From Rhynchopus sp. YZ270_cl-10 (Eukaryota > Euglenozoa > Diplonemea > Diplonemida > Diplonemidae): a DNA stretch of 64,000 nt. A model generated the notes under the pieces. That model saw nothing but the letters and a program-made list of their open reading frames with translations. It did not search any database and was not told where the DNA came from. Every line of letters begins with the position of its first letter. Positions within the stretch are counted from its first letter, which is position 1. The translations under genes were made by a program, and so were the position numbers. The stretch covers positions 310,001 through 374,000 of the forward strand of contig OZ037842.1 of assembly GCA_964035575.1 (NCBI GenBank), given 5' to 3'. Positions 1 to 9,959 of the stretch are shown here, piece after piece.

Positions 1-46
1 GGTCGAATTTATAAATTAGAAATTCACTAATTAGAGGCGGGACTGT

Positions 47-82
47 AAGATGACCCTAAGCCTCTCGTGCATAGTCACCTGA
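47..82 (+). repeat. HpA hairpin copy
   Basis: Stem CCTAAGC with GCATAGT closes the loop CTCTCGT, with an outer AAGATGA/TCACCT pairing. The inner stem has one mismatch (GCATAG for GCTTAG). Confidence 0.6.
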
Positions 83-179
83 AAGGGAAGAAGAAACAGC
101 CCGATTGAGAAAATCTTGAAAGAAGAATATTTTCGAAGAGAAAAAAAAAAGGTGGATATTTTGTACAAAAAAAATTGGC

Positions 180-281
180 TAGGAATACAAAACCCCCTTC
201 ATGACTGTTGGTTGGTGACAATCGGGGTGGATCCGAACCATGCAGCCCCCTAAATCCATTTCGAGGTTGCATCTCAAAAGG
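180..281 (+). repeat. R2 structured repeat, diverged copy
   Basis: Matches the R2 family (see 44170-44289): an AATACAAA start, then GGGGTGGA, AACCATGCAG, ATCCATTTCG and GCATCT in the same order and spacing. The CTCTCGT block has drifted. It lies beyond the 3' end of the first gene, about 100 bases from an HpA hairpin. Confidence 0.55.
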
Positions 282-514
282 GTGGCAAAATGCGACAACG
301 AACAACTGTTCCCAATTGTATCAAAACACAAAAAAATAGAACGCAACACTTGCAAAATGTAGGTAACTACTTTTTGACTTCGAAACGTTCACAGAAGACA
401 CTCTTCGCTCTCTTTCATCCCCCCTCCCCCCTGAGGGCCCCCTCCCCCTACCCCCAATTTGTTACAAAAGACCCCCTTGTGTAAACAAGAGATTTGTGAA
501 AACACCCATCCGCT

Positions 515-2179
515 TTAATCTTCTTCTGCATGAAGGCGCAACGCAGTTGTAGACGCTGCGATGAGGGCGGCTTTAAACTCCTCTTGCTTGGACCCTGCAC
601 ATTCCAGAACCTCTTCCGCACTCCGGCCCTGCAGATAGCTTGTCACTGCAAGGTTGTAGTGATGCCACTCACTGTCTGCACCGGTTCCGTTCCAGTTTTG
701 ATCCCCTTTTTCTATTGTTTCATGCAGTAGCTCTGCTGCGAATACTGTACTTTTGGGTGTCAACTCTATGAGTCGGAGGACCATACGCATGCTGTGCTCG
801 CACTCTGCTTCTGCAAAGGTCTCGAGGTTGCACAGTACAGGAATACGCAGCGCAAAGCCCGCCCTCTCCATTCCCACAACATGAACCGCAGCAAGGTCCC
901 CTACGACATTGCAACGACGCATGGTATTGCACCCCATGACAGCGCGGCTCACCTCTCCAGAAGCGATGCCTGCATTGAGATAGTAGGAATCGAAGTCGGA
1001 GTGGCCCCAAAGGAATTCCTTCACAGCGCCCACTGCCATGCTGGCGTGCATCGTGCAGCGGTGGAACGCACCAAACGAACAGTGCACCTTATCACCGACG
1101 AACACATCAACGACACCACGGCGGGTCTCCACAGAGGCAATAATGTGTGACAGAATCGTTGCAAAGAAGTCAACAAAGCTGCCTTCGTCGAAGCATTTTG
1201 CCTTCAAATTGATGACCACCAGAGTCGCGCGCAGAGACTGAAATGTGAATACATCCTTCGGTTTTGGCAGACTCCCCTCTGTTGACATTGGAACTACAAT
1301 GATGCTGCCTGATTGCGTCGAATCGCTCTCATCCCCAATAGAGGAAGACAAACAGGCCCGTGGGATGAACGGCAAAAACATCGCCAAATTGCACTCCAAA
1401 CGTCGCAACGCACGCCGTACATCTGCCGGAAGCGTCTCTCTGTGTTCCTCGAGAACACCATGAATGCCGCCTAAGTCATATGAACCGAGAAGGTCTGCAA
1501 TTTGGTCAAGCGTCTGCGAGGTGCTCTGCACCGCACGCTCCTCCCTTTGCAGCCGCAGAAGAAGTGTTCTGGTGGTCAAAAAGTTTGTAACCAATACCCC
1601 CACTGCGACAAGCAGGTTCACCACCACGACATCTAAATCTTTTGCACAGGGCAAGGTCTCGCAGTGCACCAACGCTTCAATTACGGAGTAACGGTTTTCC
1701 TGCGACACCGAGAGAAGGGGCACATCAAATAGCCCAAACCGAGTCCACGACTCTACAGAAACAAACGCCACCCAGAGCACCGAGGTTGCGACAATAGCAA
1801 CAGCGACGGTGTCCTGGACACGAAGCAAAACCATGAGGTCTATCACCAAGACCAGAAGTGGCCAAGCTTCTTCGAGAAGCGCGTGTTTGTGCAGATCTGT
1901 GAGAATCGTGGCAATGAGAAGTCCGATGCCCGTAAGCATAGCAAGCCTGTTGGTGACCTGATACCCGCATGAAACCAAAATTGTGCAAACGGAACACACC
2001 ACACCACCCACCCCAGCCCCCACAGCCCCCAGGTAGCTTTCTCGTAGGATCTCCGAAGGGCACACCAAGAGACACACCACAGCACCCACAGAGCAGAAGA
2101 AGAAGAGGCTCTCGCGTTTGTTCGCGTCAACCTCACTCAACGTCGCGTTCAAGGAAAACGTCTTCCGAAGCGACTCCAT
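515..2179 (-). CDS. polytopic membrane protein with degenerate class III nucleotide cyclase-like domain
   Basis: A 554-residue protein read from ATG at 2179. The frame stays open further upstream, but that part overlaps an R2 repeat and has no better ATG, so this start was chosen. Six hydrophobic segments (about residues 25-45, 50-74, 79-96, 105-121, 124-145, 183-207) precede a soluble C-terminal half. Residues about 310-475 have the layout of a class III adenylyl/guanylyl cyclase domain: a strand ending VVINLK, then VDVFVGDKVHCSF, LNAGIASGEV and VVGDLAA. In active cyclases the first strand carries a metal-binding Asp. Here that place holds Asn, while the later GD is kept, so activity is doubtful. 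The same change is seen in the receptor at 37715-40756, which makes them paralogues. Family assignment is by motif layout only. Likely a membrane signalling protein; substrate unknown. Confidence 0.72.
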   Translation of the reverse strand: MESLRKTFSLNATLSEVDANKRESLFFFCSVGAVVCLLVCPSEILRESYLGAVGAGVGGVVCSVCTILVSCGYQVTNRLAMLTGIGLLIATILTDLHKHALLEEAWPLLVLVIDLMVLLRVQDTVAVAIVATSVLWVAFVSVESWTRFGLFDVPLLSVSQENRYSVIEALVHCETLPCAKDLDVVVVNLLVAVGVLVTNFLTTRTLLLRLQREERAVQSTSQTLDQIADLLGSYDLGGIHGVLEEHRETLPADVRRALRRLECNLAMFLPFIPRACLSSSIGDESDSTQSGSIIVVPMSTEGSLPKPKDVFTFQSLRATLVVINLKAKCFDEGSFVDFFATILSHIIASVETRRGVVDVFVGDKVHCSFGAFHRCTMHASMAVGAVKEFLWGHSDFDSYYLNAGIASGEVSRAVMGCNTMRRCNVVGDLAAVHVVGMERAGFALRIPVLCNLETFAEAECEHSMRMVLRLIELTPKSTVFAAELLHETIEKGDQNWNGTGADSEWHHYNLAVTSYLQGRSAEEVLECAGSKQEEFKAALIAASTTALRLHAEED

Positions 2180-2392
2180 TGAAGAAGCTAACAAGGTGGA
2201 GGTGATTGCTAGGCGGGAGAGAGGGAAGATCGTATTCAAGGTGGTGCAATATGCAGAAGTATTGGGTTGTGTAAATATTAGAAAGAATTTGTCTGGATTG
2301 GTGTTGCAAATGCTATGGGGAGGGGAGTGGTTAATGAGCGGGTCTACCAATAAATGGAGCACAAAGCACAGCGAAACCGGGGATAAAATAAA

Positions 2393-2570
2393 GCTGACTT
2401 GAAATACAACGCAATCAGGAAAGGCACACGGTAAAGCAAGCCCAGGAGTGCACTGACAGGAATGCACTGGAGCAACAACTAAAGAAGGCGCACTCTTCTT
2501 CGCTAGCGGGGGGTAAAGATGCAGGAAGCGGCGATGAACCCCAATCACATCCATTTCGTTACATCTGATA
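2393..2570 (+). repeat. R2 structured repeat, long variant upstream of the first gene
   Basis: Starts GCTGACTTGAAATACAA and ends CATCCATTTCGTTACATCTG, the two ends of the R2 family, but with a longer and different middle. It lies about 210-390 bases upstream of the ATG of the gene at 515-2179, in the antisense direction to that gene. It explains the false upstream extension of that reading frame. Confidence 0.55.
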
Positions 2571-2912
2571 CACAAACACCCGGGCAGGAAAAGAAGCGGG
2601 AGGGGATTTTTTTTTCTCGTTGTGCCGTAATCTATGAGGAACGGCGTCTCCCCCTATTTGCTTGCGGGGAATTTTTTTTTGGGAATTGCAATTAGGGTGG
2701 ACCGTAGGGAAACGCTGTTGTGATCCCCACCGAAAATGAAAAGGATTTTTTTTGTTTGTTTGTTCTTCGTTTTTTACCTTGCCACAAAAACAAAATAACT
2801 CTGTTTTTCACAAAAATTGTTTTGCACAAGAAAAAGGAATCCATCAAAAAATGAAAAGTGGCAGACGTACATAAATCTGTGCAGCTGCCTGGAGAGAAAA
2901 AAAGAAAGGTTG

Positions 2913-2943
2913 GTAAGATGATACTAAGTCATCAAATGTCATC
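2913..2943 (+). repeat. HpA-like hairpin, weak copy
   Basis: GGTTGGTAAGATGATACTAAG begins like HpA and is followed by GTCATC, but the inner stem is degraded. Confidence 0.3.
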
Positions 2944-3603
2944 CACAATGGACCAGAGCAAAAAAAGAAAATCTGACTCACACATGCTTGGTATTGGTAC
3001 ACAAAAATAAAAGAAACGGGAAATAATTTTCTTTTGTGATCTCATTGCGAGGACCTCTCCCTCTTTCAAGAAAAACAGGAAAAAAAAAAACAAATTATTT
3101 GGTGTAGCTGAATGGGGTGAAAAAAGTGCGCAAGAATTGCGAATCACCCCTCTCGCCACCATTATTACTATTTTTTTTTCTCAAAAGACAATCTCAGGTA
3201 TAAGGTGCGCATTTGTCACCTGCCACTTGAGGTTGCCACAGTTCTTAAAAATAATAACTATTGATTGCATGACGTAAAGTGCACTTTGCGCCACAGTTGC
3301 ATTTTTTTGGGTATTGGGTGTCTTTCATAGTGACGATAAAGTACTTTTTGTCGTATTAAAGCTTTACGTCACGATCCCGGATACCCACAGCTGGGGGCAA
3401 AAATGTGTTCACCGCCGTGCGACTCTTGACAAATCACACAAAAAAAAAAGGGGAAACGACAATGTGGACTCTAAAAATGTGGATTACGACAATGTGGATT
3501 AATAATCCACATTGTCGCATAATCCACATTGTCGTAATCCACATTGTCGCAAAAAATAATCCACATTGTCGCATAATCCGGATTCTTGATTTTTTGCCTT
3601 CTT

Positions 3604-3833
3604 GGTACCCAGGTACCCAGGTACCCAGGTACCCAGGTACCCAGGTACCCAGGTACCCAGGTACCCAGGTACCCAGGTACCCAGGTACCCAGGTACCCAG
3701 GTACCCAGGTACCCAGGTACCCAGGTACCCAGGTACCCAGGTACCCAGGTACCCAGGTACCCAGGTACCCAGGTACCCAGGTACCCAGGTACCCAGGTAC
3801 CCAGGTACCCAGGTACCCAGGTACCCAGGTACC
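3604..3833. repeat. 8-bp satellite (GGTACCCA)n, about 29 copies
   Basis: Uninterrupted tandem array of an octamer containing the palindrome GGTACC, fading into CCAGGT units at about 3834-3855. Because 8 is not a multiple of 3, all frames stay open on both strands; the Pro-Gly-Thr-rich reading frames here are artefacts. Short relics of the same unit occur at about 4228 and 5303 inside the same element. Confidence 0.95.
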
Positions 3834-5315
3834 AGGTCCAGGTCCAGGTACCCAGGAACAGGAAAAAAGTCGTGAAAGAGCAACCACAGCTCCACATGAC
3901 AAACACAAAAGTGTCCAGTCACGTGGGGCATTCATGCACTGAGGAGATAATGATCCAACAATTTACAAGAAAGATTACTTAACCTACTGCTGGAAATTGC
4001 CAGGTCGTAGTAACACACAAAGTGTGCCTCCGTTCGGGAAGACCGGATATTCTAGAGACCAAAAAGGCCTCAAGAATATCTTCCGGTAGTCAAGGTATAA
4101 CCGAGTGAACGGCCCAAGACCCCCGTGGAGAAGTTAAATGTTGTAATGCTATCAGGTAGAAACTGCGAACACTGTCTTACCCTCCTCAATGCATGGTGGT
4201 TGATGTCTTCCACAACAAATTTCCTGTACCCAGGTACCCAGGTTCCCAGACCCACGCAGTACCACGTCGCAGTACTACGCAAAATTTACCACCAGACCCT
4301 GTCTTCGTGCACCTGAAGTACAACGCCGCAGACAGGCCAAACATGCGTTGGACTCAGAGGAATGCCCGCTGTGCAGGTATCATGAGAACCAACTCCCAGC
4401 AACAAGGGGCGCCTTTTGGCGGGCGTTGTTGAGGGTGTTTGGGGTACAAAGTTTTCCACAATTTTGATGCGCGGGTACAGAAGTGTTATCTTGTTCTTTC
4501 ATCTCTAGGAATGTAAATGTCAATCGCGTTTAACTACCACTAGGGCTTGTTCAGTGAACCCACGAGGGGTCGAAGGGGGTTGGTTATCCCGTATCTATCA
4601 AAGGTTGTGTCGACCAGGCTAAACCACTATGTTACGCTGTACGTTGTTAAATCCGAAGAAATAACACTTTAGCAGCCGCAGGAAGTTTGCTAAAAAGAGT
4701 GCCTCACGCTACACAAACCACCACCCGCGATTGACTTAGATGTTATAACAAAGAGAATTCAGAACAAAACAACACCCTGCCCCATACACACTAAATTGTC
4801 ATACTTCAAGAGCATGCCTGGGCCAAAATTACTATGACGAAAAGGCAACAAGACCACCCACAAGGAGTGTGAATTGTGCACTGGTTTTCTGGGGGAACAA
4901 ACAATATTTTCTTGCGTCTAGTCCTCCGTAAGTAGAGGACAGACTTTCCGGAAGGTTTCCAAAGTCGAATTTCTTGCACTAGCTATGCTCCCTGGGTTAA
5001 TGGCAATAGCAGTGACTGCGACAGAGTGTTCCCACCCCCCTTTCTACCCATATGTTCGCTCGTTCTGCACTCTCGACGTTGCACTCATTGCGATACCTGT
5101 TTAAAAGTGAATTTGTGAGTGGTGGGGAAATTAAAGAAGGTGACTTCTTAAAAAAATAAGTTGGCGGGGTGTAAAATATTGTTCTGGAGACTCTTGGAGG
5201 AAATACGAGTCGACGGCCTTATTTTGTTGAATATTCACCAGAAAGTTAAACATATTTACATACCTTGTCTTGCGCCTTCGCTGCTGTCAAGGTGCTTTCT
5301 CTGGGTACCCAGTAG

Positions 5316-5650
5316 GAGGCTCAAAACTGCTCAATTCTGGCTGGAATTGCAAAATTGGGCACTTTTAGGATGTGACCAAAAAAATTTTCGAGAGTCTAGT
5401 TATTACAGAGGCTCACCTTAGAAGGCAAAAATAGTCAATAATCCGGATTACCGACAATAATCCGGATTATGTGACAAGGTGGATTACTGGTGTTTTGGTG
5501 GAAAAAACCGCAAAAACGCGTTTTAGACCCCCAGAGAGGCTCAAAACTGCTCAATTCTGGCTTTAATTGCAAAATTGGGCACTTTTAGGATGCGACCAAA
5601 AAAATTTTCGAGAGTCTAGTTATTACAGAGGCTCACCTTAGAAGGCAAAA
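5316..5650. repeat. 115-bp direct repeat (5316-5430 and 5536-5650)
   Basis: Two nearly identical copies 220 bases apart, starting GAGGCTCAAAACTGCTCAAT and ending TTAGAAGGCAAAAA. The second copy runs directly into the right terminal arm of the fold-back element. Between them are ATAATCCGGATT palindromes related to the arm sequence. Confidence 0.85.
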
Positions 5651-5792
5651 AATCAAGAATCCGGATTATGCGACAATGTGGATTATTTTTTGCGACAATG
5701 TGGATTACGACAATGTGGATTATGCGACAATGTGGATTATTAATCCACATTGTCGTAATCCACATTTTTAGAGTCCACATTGTCGTTTCCCC

Positions 5793-5870
5793 AAAAAAAA
5801 AACAAGTAATTGCTATCGAGAAGAAAAAAAAATCGGGGTGTGCTGTGGATATCTGGGGAGTTTGAAGGAA
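5793..5870. repeat. third copy of the 36-kb element terminus
   Basis: ACAAGTAATTGCTATCG followed by an A-run and TCGGGGTGTGCTGTGGA matches both inverted ends of the element at 35837-36278. No partner end is visible here, so this is a solo terminus, directly abutting the fold-back element. Confidence 0.6.
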
Positions 5871-6222
5871 GGTTGTGAGAAAAATTGCCTGATAATTGAC
5901 TACTTGGCAGTGGCCCCAAATCACACACTAAAAGGGCGAGGTTTTTTTTTTAAAAAGTGGAGTTTATTTTGATGCGAACACAACACTATTTCAGACACCG
6001 AAGCTCGGTGATTGAAACCTTTTATCTTCGCAATACGTATTGAAACAAATATAGCCTCGTGCAATACTGCACGTGTCATAAAAAGGCGCTTTTAAAAGGC
6101 GCCAACTCATCTCGTTGTGAAAGAAAAACAATACGACTTTTTTTTTTTGAAAATTTTGAATTCCTGGACACTGTTCCCAACAAAACAAAACAAAACTCCC
6201 CAGAAAAAGAAAGAAAACTTAA

Positions 6223-6252
6223 AAGATGAATGTGCTTCTTTGTACATCATCA
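6223..6252 (+). repeat. HpB hairpin copy
   Basis: GATGAATGTGC, a loop CTTCTTT, then GTACATCATC: the HpB stem with two mismatches. Confidence 0.45.
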
Positions 6253-6382
6253 GAAGAAAAAGCAAACCAAAATAATTGAGTGATTTGAGTCTAATTTGTG
6301 TTTTTTTTGGGAAAAGTAAAAACCCCTTCGGAGCGGGACACACTGTTGTGAATAATAACAACAAAAAAAAAGGGGAAGTTGG

Positions 6383-6416
6383 TAAGATGAGACTTAGACT
6401 TTGCTCAATCACCTTG
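6383..6416 (+). repeat. HpA hairpin, diverged copy
   Basis: GTTGGTAAGATGA border, then GACTTAGACTTTGCTCAATC and ACCTTGA. The borders are conserved while the inner stem is poor. Confidence 0.4.
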
Positions 6417-6472
6417 ATCGCAATCGTTTATCACATGATTCCAACACAAATTATAAAAATATAAAGGTTGAA

Positions 6473-6506
6473 CGATGAATATGTCTCGCGTGAAAAACAC
6501 ATCTTT
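6473..6506 (+). repeat. HpB hairpin copy
   Basis: GATGAATATG, loop TCTCGCGTG, then CACATCTT; retains the CTCG core. Confidence 0.45.
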
Positions 6507-7114
6507 TTCCAGCGTTATCGAGGGTGTTCACACTCCTGTTGCCGGGAGCTAGTTCCTTCTCACGCTACGAATAAAAAAACATACCGTGTGCATGTGGACG
6601 TTACCATGTTTACGCATCGGAGTCGCCCGACACACACAATCTGAGCTTTTGTTGCATCATTTTGAATCGACGAAAAAAATCGACAAATTTTTCGGCACAA
6701 TTTTTCACCCCTTTTTTTTCCTCGTATTATTCACCCCTATTTTTTTGACCTGAGCTAGCACTGTCACTCTATGAGTCCACGCTAACCTCTGTTCGGGGTC
6801 TTTATTTTTTCCAACAACAAAAAAAAAAAAAAAAAAAACTGAAAATGGGGTTTTTACAGGGTTCTAGGTCCAAAAAAAAAAGGGGGAAACGGAAAATGTG
6901 TTTTGAAAAAAAATTTCCGCGCTGCGCGCGGAAAATTCCTACCCCACAACAGCCCCAAAAAATTGATGCTACCCATACGTAATGTCAAGTCGAGGACATC
7001 CTTCGCATAATGGAGAGGGATAACCCGATTCCCAACGAACTGCCGGACAATCTCCTCGGGGTGATCATCCAAGAATGTGTGGCACGAAAGAATCGTGCAC
7101 CCGAACCTCACCCC

Positions 7115-7115
7115 T

Positions 7116-7147
<32 letters not shown>
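7115..7147. repeat. (ATG)n microsatellite, 11 units
   Basis: Uninterrupted trinucleotide run inside the hAT-like element at 6857-7718. Confidence 0.95.
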
Positions 7148-7351
7148 CTGTGACAGTCGACTAGAAAAGCGACACAAAGATACACTTTGTATTCTTTGTT
7201 CAGGAGCAGGGAGTCTATACAGGTTCGCCCAAGTTCCTGGCGAAGCCACGGTACGCAACATTTATAAAAAATGTTGAAATAAAATGGCTCGGTCGCTAGT
7301 AATTCTCGTCAGTTTCCGTAAATTTTACTTACGTATTTTGCTAAAACGAAA

Positions 7352-7484
7352 GTTTCTGGCGAAGCCACGGTACGCAACATTTCCAAAAAATACGCTTAAA
7401 ATTGCACTTTTTTTACAGCCAAACTATGTCATGGGAAGGGTTGTTGCAAGCTTGCGCCGCAGGCGCACGGTACGCTACTTTTTT
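7352..7484 (+). repeat. R5 repeat, complete copy
   Basis: Two modules, each a small hairpin followed by a conserved tail. The first is GGCGAAGCC then ACGGTACGCAAC; the second, about 100 bases on, is GCGCCGCAGGCGC then ACGGTACGCTAC. Between them is TTTACAGCCAAACTATG. Complete copies also occur at 43413-43552 and, inverted, at 50493-50627. Confidence 0.8.
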
Positions 7485-7739
7485 TTCTTTCGCCATGATG
7501 CATGCTTCCTTTTCCTTCTGAATGCGAGCATTTTCGTATTCAGAATTCGTATGGGAAATTGAGATTTTTTTGGGTACCAAAAAATTCTGTTGTGAGTAAG
7601 TGTAGGAGGGACCCACGGTTTCTGGGATTGTTTTTTGGGGGACCCCCAAAAAAAAAAAACCCCCGGATTTAACGGAAAATGTGTTACACATTTTCCGTAT
7701 ACTATACCTAGGACCCTGGTTTTTATCTGTACATAGCAT

Positions 7740-7915
7740 CCTAACGCGCGTTGGTTGGCATGAAATAAAACAAAAAACGCGCGTTCGAAAACTGCAACGC
7801 GTGTACAAAAAGTAGGGCGTCCCAGTTTTTTTTTCTTCCGAACGCACGTTTTTTTTTTTCCGTTTTTCAAACGCGCACCCGAAAACGCCCTAAAAAATGG
7901 GGATGCGCGTTCGCA
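7740..7915. repeat. cluster of CGCGCGTT motifs
   Basis: AACGCGCGTT or a one- to two-base variant occurs about six times in 175 bases (7742, 7777, 7795, 7841, 7870, 7905), some inverted, with an inverted pair GGGCGT/ACGCCC. It lies directly beyond the 3' end of the acid phosphatase gene. Function unknown. Confidence 0.5.
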
Positions 7916-7997
7916 TGCTATGCGGTCCCCAAAAAAGGGGGGAAAGGACATATCAGCGCAGGGGGGGGCACTACTTACTCTCTCACTTTAAAAAAAA

Positions 7998-9626
7998 TCA
8001 CTGCTCATCCAATACTGAAGTACCAGCCCACTTCAGAAGGCTTCTCGTGTCGACAGGGATACTCTCGTCCTCCCAGACGAGGGAGTGGTGTGCGCGGTTG
8101 AGCTTGTCGAGAACGGCGTCCATTTTTTCGGCGAAGGCCTTGGCACCGTGCTTCTTCTTGTAGGAGATGATTTGCTGGTAGGTGGGGCGGCCTGAGTTGT
8201 CGTCGATGTCGAGCATCTGCGGGGTGAAGTGGTCGTGCGTTGTGCAGGAGGTGGCGGGGACGGTGGTGGGGGCGTTCTTGGCGGAGAAGGGCCCGTGGTT
8301 GTGCTGCACAAACCAGACGTCGTCGATGACCTCACCATAGGAGGAGTCCGCAAAGATCGCCACCGGGTCGGTCTGCACCTGCTGCCAATGAATGTGTGTC
8401 GCGTTGTACACCTGCATCCTCGAGTACGAGAAAGAGTTCGACCTGAACGCAGACCACGTCGGTGCAGGCTGCTGGAACGCCGAGCTCATCTCTTTGCTCC
8501 CCGCCGCGCCGGACACAAGGTAAATCGTTGCTGGGGCGTCCACAGTCGTCTGAGTCGTCTTCCCCTTGTACGTCGGCCAAGACCTCTCGTAGTTGTGGAT
8601 GTGTCCGTTCAAACAGAAGTCGACTCCGTACTTGAACAGAAGCGGCTCGAGTGCAAGCTTGATAGGAAGGTCCTCAGGGTACAGTGTCCCGCTCTTCGGC
8701 TGCGAGGTGTAGAGCGCACGGTGCCCCGAAATGAGAATCCAGGGCACCTGGTCGCGGTTCTTGTTTGCCTTCTGGAGGTCGGTCTCAAGCCAGGCGAGGA
8801 AGGTGTCATTGGTGACCTTGTCGGTGTGGACTCCCTCCCAAAGCTCGCTGGAGTAGGAGATGTAGTGGACAAGGTTGTGGTCGAAGGAGAAGTAGAGGGA
8901 GTTCGCGGTTTCGCCGTTATTGGTGGTGATGGTGGCGGGATCGGCGTTGGTGGGCATGTTTCTGAAGCGTTCGACGTAGTGCTCGAGGTTGCCCTCCCAG
9001 TCCTCATGGTTGCCTTGGTTCACCATGTAGGGCACGGCAGACGCAACCTGCTCGATGTTCTTGAAGAAGTTGTCTCCAGTCACTCCGTTCGTGTCGGCAA
9101 GGTTGTACGCAAAGTCTCCGGCATGGTAGAACATGGACGCACCTTCCACCTCACTGATGAGACCTGCCGTCTGCGAGCCTGCCTTGCACACATCAACGTC
9201 GCATGTCTCGTTGTGCTGGGTGCACTTGTCGCACAGTGCGAATGCAGCAGCAGAGCCCATATCGCCAAAGAGGATGTGCGTGTCGGGCTGTGTCATCCGT
9301 CTGTTCGTGGTTTTGTACATCTCAGGGAAGAAGTCGTTGCCGGCACCGACCTGGTAGCAGTACTCTGTGTTCACCTTGAGATTCGTCAGGTTTGCCCCGC
9401 GGGTGTACCAAGTACGGCCAGCATCCTGTGTGAACTCACGCACATCCCCAGCGGCAGTGAAGGCCAGGTTCGAGCAGTCGGTCCCCCACTTGATGGTCGA
9501 CGCCCCAAGGTTGTCAGGAGTGGCCCACGCCACAGTGAGGTAATCAGAGGACTTCCCAAAGGCGATGTGCACCTGGTGGTTTCCAGCAGAAACCAGCATC
9601 GGCAGAAGCAAGGTTTGAAGAAGCAT
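7998..9626 (-). CDS. purple acid phosphatase (secreted metallophosphoesterase)
   Basis: A 542-residue protein starting at ATG 9626, immediately with a hydrophobic signal peptide (about residues 1-14). Purple acid phosphatases hydrolyse phosphomonoesters at acid pH with a two-metal centre. All seven metal ligands of the family are visible: Asp122 in GDMG, Asp171 and Tyr174 in GDFAY, Asn206 in GNHE, His302 in SGHRALYTS, and His342 and His344 in NGHIHNYERS. An N-terminal fibronectin-like region (about 17-110) and a C-terminal tail rich in lysine and acidic residues match the long, plant-type subfamily. Several NxT/NxS sites suggest glycosylation. No intron. A C/T-rich leader ending ATTCTCCAG lies 16 bases before the ATG and may be a trans-splice acceptor. 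Likely lysosomal or secreted, for phosphate scavenging or digestion. Confidence 0.95.
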   Translation of the reverse strand: MLLQTLLLPMLVSAGNHQVHIAFGKSSDYLTVAWATPDNLGASTIKWGTDCSNLAFTAAGDVREFTQDAGRTWYTRGANLTNLKVNTEYCYQVGAGNDFFPEMYKTTNRRMTQPDTHILFGDMGSAAAFALCDKCTQHNETCDVDVCKAGSQTAGLISEVEGASMFYHAGDFAYNLADTNGVTGDNFFKNIEQVASAVPYMVNQGNHEDWEGNLEHYVERFRNMPTNADPATITTNNGETANSLYFSFDHNLVHYISYSSELWEGVHTDKVTNDTFLAWLETDLQKANKNRDQVPWILISGHRALYTSQPKSGTLYPEDLPIKLALEPLLFKYGVDFCLNGHIHNYERSWPTYKGKTTQTTVDAPATIYLVSGAAGSKEMSSAFQQPAPTWSAFRSNSFSYSRMQVYNATHIHWQQVQTDPVAIFADSSYGEVIDDVWFVQHNHGPFSAKNAPTTVPATSCTTHDHFTPQMLDIDDNSGRPTYQQIISYKKKHGAKAFAEKMDAVLDKLNRAHHSLVWEDESIPVDTRSLLKWAGTSVLDEQ

Positions 9627-9773
9627 TGTTTGATGTTTTCTGGAGAATAGATGACGCAGAAAGTGGTGAGGGTGAGATTGTGGGGAAATGGTAGGGAGAA
9701 AAGAGAAAGGGAGTGAGCTTTTTTTTCTTCTGTTTGAGAGAACCAAAACAAACCAAATTTTTTTTTGAGGGGG

Positions 9774-9803
9774 GGTAAGATGCCTTCGTACCCTATCGGT
9801 GGA
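9774..9803 (+). repeat. HpA-like border upstream of acid phosphatase
   Basis: GGTAAGATGCCTTCG has the HpA left border, but the inserted element beginning at 9804 interrupts the rest. Confidence 0.3.
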
Positions 9804-9805
9804 TA

Positions 9806-9956
9806 CACGACGGTGAAGTAACTTACATTTCATGTAATGTTACATGTGAAAATCAGTTACATGTACCACACTGTTTTAATTTCAGGCAAAATCAGGTGGT
9901 GGTACACATACTACCCACCACAGGCAACACCCCGACCCCGTTACTTCACCGTCGTG
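9806..9956. mobile_element. 151-bp MITE flanked by TA (Tc1/mariner type)
   Basis: A perfect 17-base inverted repeat CACGACGGTGAAGTAAC bounds the element, with TA directly outside each end (9804-9805 and 9957-9958). The TA duplication is the signature of Tc1/mariner insertion. The interior is short and AT-rich with TTACATGT motifs. It lies about 180 bases upstream of the acid phosphatase ATG. Confidence 0.75.
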
Positions 9957-9959
9957 TAG

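Larger units (their letters stand above)
3450..5792. mobile_element. fold-back element with 152-bp terminal inverted repeats
   Basis: Bases 3450-3601 and 5641-5792 are essentially perfect inverted copies, starting GGGGAAACGACAATGTGGA and ending at CCTTC. Each arm contains smaller palindromes built from AATCCACATTGTCG. Both ends abut runs of ten A, which could be the target duplication. The 2.0-kb interior has no credible reading frame: it holds an octamer satellite at the left and a 115-bp direct repeat at the right. The class is unknown; arms this long with internal repeats suggest a non-autonomous fold-back (Foldback-like) transposon. Confidence 0.8.
6857..7718. mobile_element. non-autonomous hAT-like element, about 0.86 kb
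   Basis: Ends are CAGGGTTCTAGG on the left and the inverse of CAGGGTCCTAGG on the right, 11 of 12 matching. CAGGG ends are typical of the hAT superfamily. GTTTTTA sits directly outside both ends, as a 7-8 base target duplication would. Inside are a complete R5 repeat, a second partial R5, an (ATG)n run and several GC-rich palindromes, but no transposase frame. It lies in the 3' flank of the acid phosphatase gene. Confidence 0.65.

Noticed and set aside
47-82. HpA hairpin as a hammerhead ribozyme (GATGA followed by a stem and GAAA)
   Set aside because: The CTGATGA and GAAA core elements are not placed correctly around the stem, and several copies lack them.
2180-2575. N-terminal extension of the first gene
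   Set aside because: There is no ATG in a suitable place and the sequence is an R2 repeat.
3405-3982. Several overlapping Pro-Gly-Thr-rich reading frames on both strands
   Set aside because: They are produced by the GGTACCCA octamer array, which has no stop codon in any frame.
8229-9650. 473-codon plus-strand frame over the acid phosphatase gene
   Set aside because: It is the shadow of the phosphatase gene on the opposite strand; no family resemblance, while the minus strand has all catalytic motifs.
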